From positions 35,922,738-35,986,737 of the forward strand of contig NC_090996.1 of NCBI RefSeq assembly GCF_041146395.1: a stretch of DNA of 64,000 nt, written 5' to 3'. Numbering within the stretch: the first letter of the stretch is position 1; each line of letters begins with the position of its first letter. The translations under genes were made by a program, and so were the position numbers. Shown here piece after piece: positions 9,540 through 21,510 of the stretch. Origin of the DNA: Eulemur rufifrons (Eukaryota > Chordata > Mammalia > Primates > Lemuridae). The notes under the pieces were generated by a model. It did no database searches and had not been told where the DNA came from. It was given only the letters and a program-made list of their open reading frames with translations.

Positions 9540-9731
9540 GCCCACCAGATGGCACCAGAGACCGGCGGATCCCGACCCCGCGGTCTGACCGTGAGACCAG
9601 CCCTGGCCCGGCCGCGTCTGGCCCAAGCCCGTCGTGGGGGCCTCCGCCCACGGCGACACGCTGCCTCCCAGAACTGTCCTCCGGACAGCGGGGCCTGTGT
9701 CTGTCAGTCCCCGTCCCCTCTGATTGGGGTG
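9540..9731 (-). repeat. right arm of the near-perfect ~191-bp inverted repeat
   Basis: This is the reverse complement of 9122-9312. Both arms share the gatccgccgg/ccggcggatc block, the long gacagacacaggcccc block and a CTCF-type motif at the inner end. Confidence 0.95.
9542..9554 (+). promoter_or_regulatory. CTCF-type motif, plus orientation
   Basis: ccaccagatggca fits CCASYAGRKGGCR at all 13 positions. With the minus-oriented motif at 9298-9310 it forms a divergent pair 231 bp apart. Confidence 0.6.
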
Positions 9732-11487
9732 CCGTGGGGGGGCCACTTGCTGCCTGGGTGCGGGGCGCCCACCTGACCCCGGGGACAGCTGTTAATGTCC
9801 AGGGCCAGCCGCACCAAAGCTGTCCCGGGGACAGCTGGGTCTCGGATCCTCAGCTGGGCCTGATTCTAGCGACCCCAGCCCCAGGCAGCCTCCTCCCGGC
9901 CCCCTCTTCCACTTCAGCCCCCCAAAAGAGCTGCCCACTGATCCCGTGTTCTGAGAGGACCACACCACTGCGCAGCCCGGCTCCTTCCCGAATCCCCGGG
10001 CCCCCATCAGCCCTGTGCGATAGGAACAAAGCGGGCGCTGGCTGCTGGGGGGCAGCCGTGCCGTTCTCAGACGCTCCCCAAGACGGGGGGAGGGGGCTCC
10101 CGCCTGTGCCTGCCCCTCCGCTGTGTGGTCAGGACTCCCCGTGGGTGACAGCCCAGCTGACCCTGGCCAGGCTGGACCCATCTCGCTGGGGGGTGGGAGA
10201 CCCTGCTACGCCCCCCCCCCCCACTGGCTTTGCCGCCTGGCAGGGGCCCAGCCTGGGCGCCCACCCCTCCCCTGCCTCCAGCAGCTGGCCGGCCACACCT
10301 GCCACAGCAGCTGGCCCAAAATCCCCAAATCCCGGCGGACCGGCCGCTTGGTCCCGCACTGGCCAGGCCAGCGCGTCCTTGGCGGGGACAGCGGGCCTGT
10401 CCTTTGCTGAACCGACTGTCAGGGACCACAGCCAGGTGGGCAGGCGGACAGCGAGGCCAGGGCTGCTGCCCGCCCAGCTGTGCAGACCCCGGCGCTTGGC
10501 GGGGGTGGGTGCGGCCCACCCGAGCTCTGCGGGAGCCTGTGGCCGGGGGTCTGCGGCAGGCCGCTCAGGACAGACCTGGTGCCGCGGTCTGACCCCAGGT
10601 CCCAGGCAAGGAGTGGGGAGAAGCCAGGGCGTCTTCCTTCCAAGGCCCGGTGGCCTCCAGAGAGGCCTGGTCTCCCACCCCTCATCACGGGGACCCTCAG
10701 GCGCCAGCTGTTGCCGGGCCGCCTTGGTCAAGCCCTTCGCGCCTTGCGCCTGGGCCACTCCACTGCCCCGTCAGGCTGAGGCCAGGGACGGGCCGCGCTC
10801 GAGGCCCACCCCTCGCTGCCCCGCATCTGCATGGCCGTACCCAGTCCTGGGGGGCCGGGGGCCTGGCCCTGGGCCGTCCTGGCTCCCGAGCCTCCGGCCC
10901 AGCTGTTGAGGGGGGGCCGCGTCTGTCCTCGGGGCCGACAGCTGCAGGCCCGGAAGCCCCCTCCGCACATGCCCCAGAGCAGGTGTGGCCTGTGCCCAGC
11001 CTGGCCGCCAAGGACGGGTCCCAGGGGTGCGGGGCCCTTGCCCACGGTGGCCTGCCTTGGGGCCGGGCCTGGGCCAGGGCTGGAGCTCGGGGTCCTCAGG
11101 CCCGCGGGTCCGCTGAGCAGAGACGGCCAGGCTGGCCGAGCGCTCCCTGCAGCCATGTGCGCCCTGTGGCCAGAGCGCCAGGCGCGGTACATGCGTCCCC
11201 TGCGCTTCCAGTGACCTCCCGGAAAGCCCAGGCTGCCCCAGGCCCTGCCCGAGGCGGCCCCTCGAGGCCTGATGCCCACACTGTCCTCCCTGGCCTAGAG
11301 CTGGTGCCCACCGCCTGCCGTGTGCCCGCCCTGGGCACGACACCTCCCTCCCACCCCTCCTGGCTCTGGGCCTCGGCACTGACCTCCCACCCGCACGCCC
11401 TGCTCACAGCGGTGCAGGGGCCCCGCCCACCGTGGGCCTCTCCTGCGCTGACCGGCGTCCCCCAAAATCACATCCACCCAGAACCTC
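9732..11487. other. GC-rich intergenic DNA
   Basis: No protein similarity, splice pairs or tandem repeat seen. Several long open frames on both strands reflect the GC content. Confidence 0.4.
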
Positions 11488-11615
11488 AGAACGTGGCCTT
11501 GTTTGGAAATGGCGTCTTTGCAAATTTAATTAGTTCAGATGAGGTCGTACCGGATTGGGGGGCTCTAAATCCAATGGCAGGTGTCCTTATAAAAACAGGA
11601 CTGTGTCGAGCCCCA
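11488..11615 (+). mobile_element. ancient retroelement fragment (LTR/MaLR-like, family uncertain)
   Basis: The run cttgtttggaaatggcgtct, then tttaattagttcagatgaggtcgt and ggtgtccttataaaaacagga, matches an old dispersed repeat whose usual core is a ttatttggaaatagggtctt type followed by tgtccttataaaaa. A second copy lies at 21385-21510. The fragment is short and non-coding. I am sure of the repeat nature, less of the family. Confidence 0.55.
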
Positions 11616-11639
11616 GGGGAGGTGCTGGGCCCACAAAGT

Positions 11640-12110
11640 GGAGGTGGCGGAGCCCAGGGGGTGTCGGGGTTCAGGGGGGTGTCGGGGCCCGGGGGTGTCG
11701 GAGCCCAGGGGGTGTCGGAGCCTGGGGGGTGTAGGGGTACGGGAGGCTGTCGGGGGCCGGGGGGTGTCAGGGGCCCGGGGGTGTCAGGGTTCCAGGGGGT
11801 GTCGGGGCTCAGGGGGTGTCGGAGCCCGGGGGGTGTTGGGGCTTAGGGGGTGTCGGGGCCCGGGGGGTGTCAGGGCTTAGAGGGTGTCGGAGCCCGGGGG
11901 GTGTCGGAGCCCAGGAGGTGTCGGAGCCCGGGGGGTGTCGGGGCCCGGGGGGTGTCGGAGCCCGGGGGGTGTCGGAGCCCGGGGGGTGTCGGGGCCCGGG
12001 GGGTGTCGGGGCCCGGGGGGTGTCGGAGCCCGGGGGGTGTCGGGGCCCGGGGGGTGTCGGAGCCCAGGGGGTGTCGGGGCCCAGGGGGTGTCAGGGCCTG
12101 GGGACTTATG
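11640..12110. repeat. 18-bp minisatellite array
   Basis: About 26 copies of an 18-bp unit close to gtgtcggagcccgggggg, with variants ggggccc, gagccca and short imperfect copies at the left end. Since 18 is a multiple of three, several frames stay open in parallel and give Gly/Val/Ser-rich or Pro/His-rich translations. These are not genes. Confidence 0.93.
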
Positions 12111-15100
12111 GGGCTCAGCGGGTATCAGCTTCCAGGTGGGTCTCAGGGCCCAGGGGGGTTGCAGCCCAGGGGGCTCCAGGGGGCTCCTGGTCATGCCTCT
12201 CTCACCCCCAGCGGGAGGCTGACTCCACAGTGGCCTTAGCACCGCTGACATCCCAGCCCCCCAGCCCCCACACTGAGACCCCAGGGCTTTGAGCCACAGC
12301 ACAGAGAGGCATCTCCGGGTTGAGAGCAGAGGGGCCGGGGGGCTGGGCCTGCCGCAGTGGGGAGGGCAGCGCCCCCCCAGGTACGTGCAGGACGGGAGCG
12401 GGGCGTTCTGGGCAAGAGGGAACACCGCTGTTCCTCCCCTGCAGGGGCTGCCTGGTGGCGGTGGTGGCCTGGGGGCTGTGCTGTGCACTGCGCGAGTCCC
12501 GAGTGGGGGGTTCCGTGAGCGATGCTGCCCTGGGCGCCGAGGCGGGTGCCGCGCTTGCCCTGGCTGATCCCGACGGAGCAGAGCCGTCCGCCCAGGCCAG
12601 GTCTGACGTTGGATGGGGGGGTTGTGGGGCTCAGCCCCAACCTGGGTCTCCAGCAACACAGCTCCCCGCTCCGCAGCCTGGCCTCCCCCGGCCCCCACGA
12701 CAGAGGCCTGGGCCAGACCCCTGCAGTCCAGTTCCTGGCGCCCTCCGGGGACAGACACCTCGTCCACCCCGGGCGGCGGAGGGAGCCGGGACCCAGCGCT
12801 AGGTGCCGGCGTGGGCAGGTGAGCCGCTGGCGTGTCGTCCGCCAGACCCTCAGCGCATGATGGCTGGTTTCAGCGACGCTCCGAGGGTCTGGGTTTCCCA
12901 TCTCGGGAACTTCCCCTCCTGCGACACGGGAGAGGGGTGTTTGTTTTACCGCTTGTCGCCGTGCAGGGCTGCAGTGACCCAGCGGCAGGTTCCAGGACGT
13001 CTGTGTCTGGGAATTCTCGTCTTTTCCAGAGCCATGTGCGCCGCTGCACGCGTCACGCTTTCCCTCGGAAGAGGTGGTTTTGCCATTACCACCCCCCCTC
13101 AGCGGGGCCGACCGTGTCCCTCTCACCGGCTCAGCTGCCGGGGCTGCTCCAGCCCGACCGGAGCTCCGGGCTGGACGCCTGCCTGGGGCGTCCCCCCGGC
13201 CCGAGCGCGGACCCCGGCCGGGGCTGGCTCCCTGGGGCTCCCAGGAAGACTGAGCATCCGTGAAGCGCCAACTGTGTTGCTCTCTGGACCGGCCTAATCT
13301 CTGAACTTGACCCTGTGACCTTCCCAGGCCAAGCGCCCTTGCAGAGCCTGGCTGTGGCTGCCCTAGCTGGACTGTCCCTCCTTGGGCTGGGAAGCTGAGG
13401 CCCAGGTGGGGGCCACGCACCTGTCCGGGGGCCCAGGGCAGGCAGGTGGAGGGCACCGGGCCGCGGAGGTCCTCGAGATGACTTGCCATCCCCAGCACTG
13501 GAGGGACCTGTCGCCGTGTCCAGCATGGGGCGGGGGTGGGGGCTGGGGTCTACTGGGGTGACGTGATGGAGCTGCCCCCGTCGGCCCCGATAAGACAGCG
13601 GCGGCTGCAGCCTGTCTCTGGCGCCCCTGACGGCGCCAAGCACCACCCTGCGCTGGCCGAGGGCGGCCCCCTGGGGAGGCCCCCGTGGGGGCTGCGGCCA
13701 CCACCTGGGAGGGGCTCCCACCTCCTTGGGTCCCCGTGCCGCAGTGGAACCTTCCTGACCCCCGGCCCCGCGTCCAGGACCCCACGCAGGATCCGAGGGC
13801 CAGAGAGAAACACGGCTCTCTCTGAGCGTCCCCCCGCGCAGGCCCCGCAGACGGCAAGGCCAGGGCCGCCACCCCAGCTGCGGACACACGGCCCCGGCCC
13901 CGGCCTGACACGGATTCTCAGGCTGCAGGGCTTGGGGACCATGTCCGCCCCCAGCCTGCCTCCCCCACCCGAGGCGGCGCCCCGGCTGGCGGCCAGTGAG
14001 CGCCAGGCAGCCCTGGGCCCCCTCCCCTCCCCCCACACATGTGAGTGCAGCTGCAGCCCGGGAGGAGATCCTCAGCTTCACAGGCCCCGGGACGCGGGGA
14101 CGCGGGGCTTGCAGGGAACAGCCGGGCGGGAGCGCAGCTGGGGGCAGGGTGGGGCCGGGGCACGTCTGCAAACGGGGGACAGGGCAGGGGCTGCCCTGGG
14201 CTCTGGGCACAGCCAGGGGCAGAGGGAGGAAGGGTGGGGCAGCAGGGGACACAGTGTGGCCTCAGGGTGACAATGTGCAGGATTTGGAGCCTGGTCGTGG
14301 AGCAGGCCCCTGCCGTACGCTGCCCTGAGGGACGGGACCTTGTGTCTGGGTCCCCAAGGAGGCACCGACCGCTTGGTGGCCCCACAGTGCGCTGGGGAGT
14401 CTGTATGTCTGCCCGGCCAGAGGGACAAGGATCCCTTCAGGGCAGCAAGAGCCACAGGCAGCCGAGGCTAGACCTGGGTCCCTGGAGCTCGGGTTCCCCA
14501 GCAGGGAAGGGAGTGAGGTTACCTCTGACCTCAGCCCCTGCCCAGGATCCACTCAAAACCTTCCGATGCAAATGGCACAAACACCAATCCCCCTGATTTA
14601 AATGAGAAGCACAAATTTGGGGGTCATGAAATTAGGGGGATGGCTTCAGGCATGGCTAGATCCAGGCGCTGGGGTCTCCTGCCTGTTCCCCTGCTCAGCT
14701 CTGCTTCTCTGTGCCCTTACTGTCCCAGGGAGGTGGCCTCCTTCAGGCACTGAGCTCCCCTAAGACGAGATGCCCGTTCCTCCCTGTCCACTTCAAGGGG
14801 AGCTGGGGACGGGGCGGGGGCTGTGTCGTTTGCAGCGGTTCCTGCCGTGCCCTGGCCCTGAGGGGCTGAGGCCTGGGGCCCAGGTGAGGCCTGCAGGGGA
14901 CGGCAGCGGCACACAGGCTGCTCAGCCCGGGCTGCTGAGACAGCCCTGGGGAGGGGCCCTTGGCTGGAGCTCTTGCCCTGGAAACCGCCCCCCCCCCAGG
15001 CAGGCAGAGCCCCCTCCCCAGGGGAGGCTGGGCAGGAACTGCAAGGGGAGGGGGCTGGGCGGCACCACGGTGGCGGAGGGCGGGTGGGCCAGCCCGCCGG

Positions 15101-15185
15101 CCCCTGCTGCCCAGCCAGGGCAGCCGCCCCACACAACGGGGCTCTGAGTCCAGGGTGGGCCGAGAGGCGCCGCCCGCCGCCCGCT
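12111..15185. other. GC-rich intergenic DNA
   Basis: Beyond degenerate tails of the preceding array (to about 12175), no coding or RNA gene, and no clear repeat, is seen. Confidence 0.4.
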
Positions 15186-15202
15186 CACAAGGGCCCATTG
15201 TG
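15186..15202. promoter_or_regulatory. SOX dimer-type palindrome
   Basis: cacaagggcccattgtg is a nearly symmetric pair of SOX half-sites (ACAAG and CATTGT) facing each other around GGGCCC. SOXE proteins bind such inverted pairs as dimers. A single site may be chance. Confidence 0.3.
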
Positions 15203-18200
15203 CGGCTGCGGCTGTGGGCAGCAGGTGGCTGCCCGGTCCCACACGGGGAGGCCCTGCCACCAGCCGCGCGGACGGAGGAGGGCACGACGGGCACGGGGGG
15301 TGGCACGGGGGCCCGGGCGGGGCCATGCCGCAGCTCAGAACTCGGGCTGCGGCATGAAGGCGCCTATTCTCCCGGCCCGGCCCGCCCGCTCGGCTGTGGC
15401 CGGGGCCGCGGCTGGACAGGCAGCCCCCGCCCCCTCGGGCCCAGCCCAGGGCCTGGCTGCACCGGGATGTGGCGGTGCTGTGGCCGGGGCTGGCGGGTGG
15501 AGCAGAGCAGTCCCGGCGGCTCCGGCGCTGCTGGGAAGGACGCGCAGGAAGGTGGGGGGAGCCGCGTGGGAGGGCAGCCACGGGGCCTGCAAGACCGAGG
15601 GTGACCCCGAGAGCCGGTGATAGACGTGGCCCCTGCCTGGCTGAGTGACCCTCAGTTGACAGCCACACCCCCCCTTGGCCACCCGCAGCCTCCACACTTG
15701 ACAGCCCCTCTCTGTGCCTCAGTCTCCCCACCTGTAGAGGGTGGAGAGTGGCCAGTGGCTGCGTCGGGGGCTGAGGGGTGACAGGAGCTAGCGAGTGGCC
15801 AGGCCGGTCACCGTGTCATTCTTCCCAGAGCCAAGTCACAAACCCGAACGTGCCTGTCCTCCCACTCTCCCGGCCCCTCCCCGGCGAGCTGGGCCCAGGT
15901 GGCCTTCTGGCCCCGGCCCGCTCCCACCCTGCTCCCGCGAGCAGGGCCAGACCCGGGCCGCGCTCCAGGCAGGCGGGAGGCTCCCCTCGCGGCCCCCACC
16001 CCGCTGCTGGCGGGAGCACATGTGGAGGCTGACGCCAGCCCCCCCACGGCGGCGTTAGGTAAGGACAGCTGGAGCCAGCCGGGGCGCTGGACGGCCGGAC
16101 GGTCAGACAGGCCTCTGGCAGCCGCCTCCGGCCCCTTCACGGGAGCCTGGGCCAGGCCGCCCCCCTCCCGGCCGCGGGAGGTGCCGCCAGGCTGCCGTGC
16201 CGGGGCAGCTGTCCCCGCGTAGGGGCTCCCGGCCGCGATGTTACGGAGGCAGCAGAGTGAAACGCCAGCGCTGGCCCCAACGGCAGGATTCGGGTGGGAA
16301 TGAAACCTGGCCCTGGGCTTGGAGCTCCCTGCGACGCCAGGTCGGGCCGTGGGGCAGCCGGGTGGGGCGCGTCACGCACACCCGGAGGCCCCCACCGCGC
16401 TGGACACAGCCACCGCCACCGAGCAGCACCTCCGGCCCCTGTGAGCGCCGCTCGGCCAGCCATTTAGCAGATGGGAAAACGGGCTCAGAACCGCCTGGGC
16501 CTCAGGCCTGTGTCTGGACTCCTGGCCCAGCCCCCGGTGGCCGCCCTTCCAGGGGGACGCTCCTGGGACCCACAGAGTCCCCCGAGAGCCTCCTCCTGCC
16601 CGTGCCTCCCTGGCTGCCCGGCGGGGTGGCCTCTCTGCCAAACACCCGGCGCAGGCCTGGAGCCGCGGGCAAACCGCTCGGCTCTGAAAGCTTCTCCCTC
16701 CTGGCACCTTGCACAGGCCTCCCCGTGGGCCCCTGCCCAGCTCCACCCGCCCCTGGGCCTGAGCCCGGCCGAGAGGCCACCTGGGGCTGGTGGCTCCGGA
16801 AGGGGCTCCGAGCACAATGCCAGCCTGTGGGGCAGACGCTGCTGCTCGGGGAGCCGGGCGTCGGGGCCACGTGGGTCCAGGCAGTGAGGACATGCTCTGA
16901 GCGAGATGGCACAGACGCCCCTGCCTGGAGCCGCGGGGGCTGGGGGGCAGCAAGGGAGCGTGTAATTGACTGGAGCCAGGTGAGGGCTTCCTCCGCCGGG
17001 CCTGGGCCAGGCTGCCTCCAAGGGAACTCTCGGCCCAGCCTGTCAGGCACCAGCTCAGTGCCACCTCCTCCAGGAAGCCCTCCGGAGGCCTCTCCTCCCT
17101 GGAGGAGTGTTTGAGTGAGGGGGCCAAGGAAGGGGAGCAGGGCCAGGCTGTCCTGGCCACACCCCCTGGGTCCCTGTGCTTGGGGTGCTCAGAGTTGAGG
17201 GTGCTCTTGTTTCTGGGTCCTGGACCTGGCACGGTGATATTAGGCAGAATGAGCCCCACGTGGTGAGTGTCACCCCCAGAGGACCCTGCTGGGCTCCTGC
17301 CTCCGGGAGCACATGTGACTCCCAGGCAAGCCCCACCCAGCTCCCCTCTGCCCCTTCCCAGGTGCCACGGATGGGAAGGGTGTCGGGGAGCCTCGGGGCA
17401 GCCTGGTGCCACGCTGGAGCCCCCAGGGCCCCCCCCACCCCCTTGGCCCCAGCAAGCTGACATGGCTGTGAGAGAAACCGCCCCAGACGTGGCAGGACGT
17501 GCAGCCCAGAGGTGGGAGGGGCTTGCCCGGGATTCCCGGTGGGACAGGCGGGACCGGGGGGCACCACGGGCCGAGCCCCCCAGACCCCCGTGCGACCTGC
17601 TCAGGTGCCATTGACACCGCGGGCTCCGGTTCCCTCCAGCCACAGCTCGTAACTGGCAGGTACCCAGGACAAACCACAAACAGCCGCTCATAATCGCCCC
17701 AAATCCCCACAGCAGCGACGCACACAGCACTCCGGGGAGGGCCCGGCCGGGGGGCCCAGGCAGACCGTCTCTCAGCCGCGGGATCTCTGGGCCCTGCCTG
17801 GCCCCCGCGAGGACGCCTGGGGCAGCTGCTGCGCCCTGCCCTGCAGGAAGCTGGGGTGTCCCTGTAGAGGGTGGCGGCCGGGGGGAGGAGAGAGCCCCCT
17901 AATCGTAACTGTCAGGAGATGGGAGGGTCACGTGCTGGCGGGGCTGTCGGCCAAGCCCCCTGAGATGTGTCACAGCATCAGGACAGGTCCCGCTGTGGCA
18001 CTGCCCACACGCCCTCAGCCCCAGGGCTCCGGCCTTCGCCGGGTGTGGCTGCCGGACCCCCACTCGGGGCCCCAGCTGTGCGGATCCCAGGAGGGGTCAG
18101 GGCCTTCCCGACAGCCCCGGCCGCACCACACACCCATGGCTCACCGGCAGGACGGAGCCCCCGCCAAGGACCATGGGCCGGGCCAGGGCTGTGGCCAGTG

Positions 18201-19928
18201 CAGGCAGGACCCCCCGGGGTGGACGGGCCGGAGGGACACAGAGACAGGGAGAGGCCGCTCGGGACTCTGGAAGGGCGCGGGGCAGCGCCACCAGGGTGGT
18301 TCCTGGCTCTGCAGTCAGAGCCTCCACCCGAGACCCCAGGGGGCGGGCGCAGCGCCAGTTCCTCCGGGGGGTGATTACTCTCGCCCCTCCCTGACTGCAG
18401 GGGGTCCTGGGGCCTCCCGGGCCCCAGCCCACTGCAAGATCCTATGAGGAGCAGCCACATGTCGGGGACAGTGATGGACAATGTCGTCCCCTGCTCGGCA
18501 GAGGGAGCCCTGGGCAGGGTCTTAGGTGGGCCCCTCCCCCACACAGGGCCAGAGCCCTGAGCGTGTCTGGGGGGAGCGAGGGGGGGACGGGGCCGGGGGC
18601 CGGGGCTGGCGGGGGGGGGGGCGGTTCTCCCCCTGGCAGGCGAGGAAACGCCGGTGTTCGAGTGCCGGCTCCCAGGCCCTTCTGGTGACCAGGGGCGCCT
18701 CGGCTGACCATGGTTGGTGGTGGGAGCGGAGGGGCACATTGGCGGGGGCACCCTGTGCAGGGCAGTGACGATCCCACAGACGAGGAGGGCCCAGCCGGGC
18801 AGCTGCACACAGCAGGTGCTTAATCAAGGCAGAGGCTCTGAGGGTGACACGCGCCCTCCCAGCACCCGGGGAGAGGCTGCACACAGCAGGCGCCACAGTG
18901 GGACCACCCTACCCTGGCCTTACGGGGTTAATGACAGCGGGGGTGGGGCCCTTCTTGACCGGGCTCTTCCCCTCCCCCAGTGTCCCGTCCACTCTGGACA
19001 AGGCCCCGTTGTCCACCGCGGCCCACACTGGGGAGGGGACACAGGCCTCGGCCTGAGCACTTGAGCCCGGCAGGCAGCGCTGGAGCCCACGGGACGGGCC
19101 AGGCTCTGTCCAGGGCAGTGGCACGGGCTGGCTGCAGACGCGGACTGCCACCCCCACCCACGCGGCACAGCGTGGCGTCAGCATCCCCACCTGCACCTCC
19201 CAGGCCGGCTGGGCCCACGGGGGAGACCACACGCTGGTGCCGACCTGGGCCCACGGCCCACCAAAGCCACGAGGCCCAGACCCTTGAGGGCCACCTCTGC
19301 GGCCAGCAGCCTCGGGTCATCCAGTTCCCAGGCCTCACAAGTGCTGGAAAGTGGCCGCTCAGGCAGGGTCAGAGGGCATCAGGCCAGGCCTCTCCAGGAC
19401 TCTGCACGCCCCTCCCCCAGAGAGCCCGCCCCGCCCCCGGCCAGCCCCCCGCTGGGCTCCAGGGCTCTGGCAGGCTGGCCACATCCCCACTGCCAGGCTC
19501 CAGCACCCCCCCAGCCGCCCCTCCCTGCCCAGGCTGGCACCGCGCCCCTGCCCACAGCGTCCTGACCTGTGGATGCTGCAGCCCAGGGGACCCCCCCCCC
19601 GGGCACAGCCCTCCACACGCCCCACGTCCCCCACACCCTCAGCCCCACTCTCCTGTCCTCTCTGGTCTGAGTCAGCGGGGACCCACAGACGTCCCTCCCC
19701 GCGCTCCCCGTCCGAGGAGGGCGGGTCCTGACACCGCTATAAACTGGAAATGTTTTTCAGCTGCGGTGATGGAGCCAGGAGGCCACACGCCCACCCGGAG
19801 CTCGCACTGAGCTGGGCTGCCTGCCTGGCGCCGGGGAGGCCTGGGCCCGGCGGGAGGGAGGCACGAGGGGCCAGGGCCTGGCCGTGGCTCCCTCCTCTCC
19901 CGTGCGCTGCTCAGCAGGGCCACACGGG
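15203..19928. other. GC-rich intergenic DNA with MIR remnants
   Basis: MIR-like cores occur at about 15635-15755 (plus; ctctctgtgcctcagtctcc) and 16455-16500 (minus; catttagcagatgggaaaac). A MIR-end-like stretch gcaggtgcttaatcaagg is near 18812. A g-run occurs at 18610-18620. No gene is supported. Confidence 0.45.
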
Positions 19929-19929
19929 A

Positions 19930-20985
19930 TGGACAGACGGACACATGCTGGTGGACAGATGGATGGATGGATAGATAGACTGACAGATGGACAGACAGGC
20001 GGAGGGGTGGATGGTAGATCGATGGATGGAGGGATGGATGGATGGAAGGGTGGGTGGATAGACTGACAGATGGACAGACAGGCGGAGGGGTGGATGGTAG
20101 ATGGGTGGATGGATGGATGGAGGGATGGATGGAGGGATGGATGGAAGGATGGATGGACTGACAGATGGACAGACAGGCGGAGGGGTGGATGGTAGATGGA
20201 TGGATGGAGGGATGGAGGGGTGGAAGGATGGATGGATGGACTGACAGATGGACAGACAGGCAGAAGGGTGGATGGTGGATGGATGGATGGAGGGAGGGAG
20301 GGATGGATGGAGGGAGGGAGGGAGGGATGGATGGATGGAAGGGTGGGTGGACTGATAGATGGACAGACAGGCGGAAGGGTGGATGGTAGACGGATGGATG
20401 GATGGATGGATGGATGGAAGGGTGGGTGGATGGACTGACAGATGGACAGACAGGCGGAAGGGTGGATGGTAGATGGATGGATGGAGGGATGGAGGGATGG
20501 ATGGAAGGGTGGATAGACTGACAGATGGACAGACAGGTGGAGGGGTGGATGGTAGATGGATGGATGGAGGGATGGAGGGATGGATGGAAGGGTGGATGGA
20601 CTGACAGATGGACAGACAGGCGGAAGGGTGGATGGTAGATGGATGGATGGAGGGATGGAGGGATGGATGGAAGGGTGGATGGACTGACAGATGGACAGAC
20701 AGGTGGAGGGGTGGATGGTAGATGGATGGATGGAGGGATGGAGGGATGGATGGAAGGATGGATGGACTGACAGATGGACAGACAGGCGGAAGGGTGGATG
20801 GTAGACGGATGGATGGATGGATGGATGGATGGAAGGGTGGGTGGATGGACTGACAGATGGACAGACAGGCGGAAGGGTGGATGGTAGATGGATGGATGGA
20901 GGGATGGAGGGATGGATGGAAGGGTGGATGGACTGACAGATGGACAGACAGGTGGAGGGGTGGATGGTAGACGGATGGAGGGACA
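19930..20985. repeat. GGAT-derived satellite with 83-bp higher-order repeat
   Basis: A tetranucleotide-derived (ggat)n array organised around a marker actgacagatggacagacagg (actgatagat in one copy). The marker starts at 19979, 20062, 20157, 20240, 20351, 20434, 20517, 20600, 20683, 20766, 20849 and 20932. Nine of eleven intervals are exactly 83 bp; the other two are 95 and 111 bp. Minus-strand frames of over 400 codons (Pro/Ser/Ile/His-rich) are repeat artefacts. Confidence 0.96.
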
Positions 20986-21384
20986 GAGACAAGGGGACCT
21001 GGGAGGTGGTGGTCTGGGAGGACAAGCGTCTTCAACTCCCTTCTCTCAGACGCTGGGGGCAGCGAGGGCAGAACCACAAGCCCCGGCGCAAGCCTGGTCT
21101 TTGGCCCTCGCCCAAGAGCCTCACGCAAACCTGCTCCCCCTGCCCCTGCCCTTGGATGGTTCTAGAGGAGGCACCTCCCGCGTGGCCCAAAGCTGGCTCT
21201 GGCTGTGCCCTGCAAGGACGTGGAGGTGGCGGCAGCGGTCGCTGTCCCATGCCGCCGAGGACGGCGGGGGCAGGCGTCGGCCCTTCTGGGCCAGCGGGAG
21301 GGAGTCCAGCCCAGCTCTGAGCCCCGCCTGTGCACCTGGCAGCTGTGGGCTGGAGGGGGTCCCCCGAGTCAGGTCCCCCAGAAA
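20986..21384. other. intergenic DNA
   Basis: GC-rich sequence. Nothing recognised. Confidence 0.4.
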
Positions 21385-21510
21385 CTGCATGCGACCTCAT
21401 TTGGAAAAAGGGTCTTTGCAGGTGTGAAAGGCCGGGGTCTGCCGATGAGATCATCCTGGCCCGGGTGGGCCCTGAATTCTCACAAGGGGACCTTGTAAGA
21501 GACAGAGGCG
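21385..21510 (+). mobile_element. ancient retroelement fragment, same family as 11488-11615
   Basis: The stretch gcgacctcatttggaaaaag, then ggtctttgcaggtgtgaaag and gatgagatcatcctgg, ends in ccttgtaagagacagagg. It is the same old repeat as the 11.5-kb copy, more GC-shifted. Confidence 0.5.

Noticed and set aside
11650..12767. Gly/Val- and Pro/His-rich frames
   Set aside because: They are products of an 18-bp repeat whose length is a multiple of three.
19757..21128. Minus-strand frames of over 400 codons (Pro/Ser/Ile/His repeats)
   Set aside because: They are translations of the GGAT satellite.
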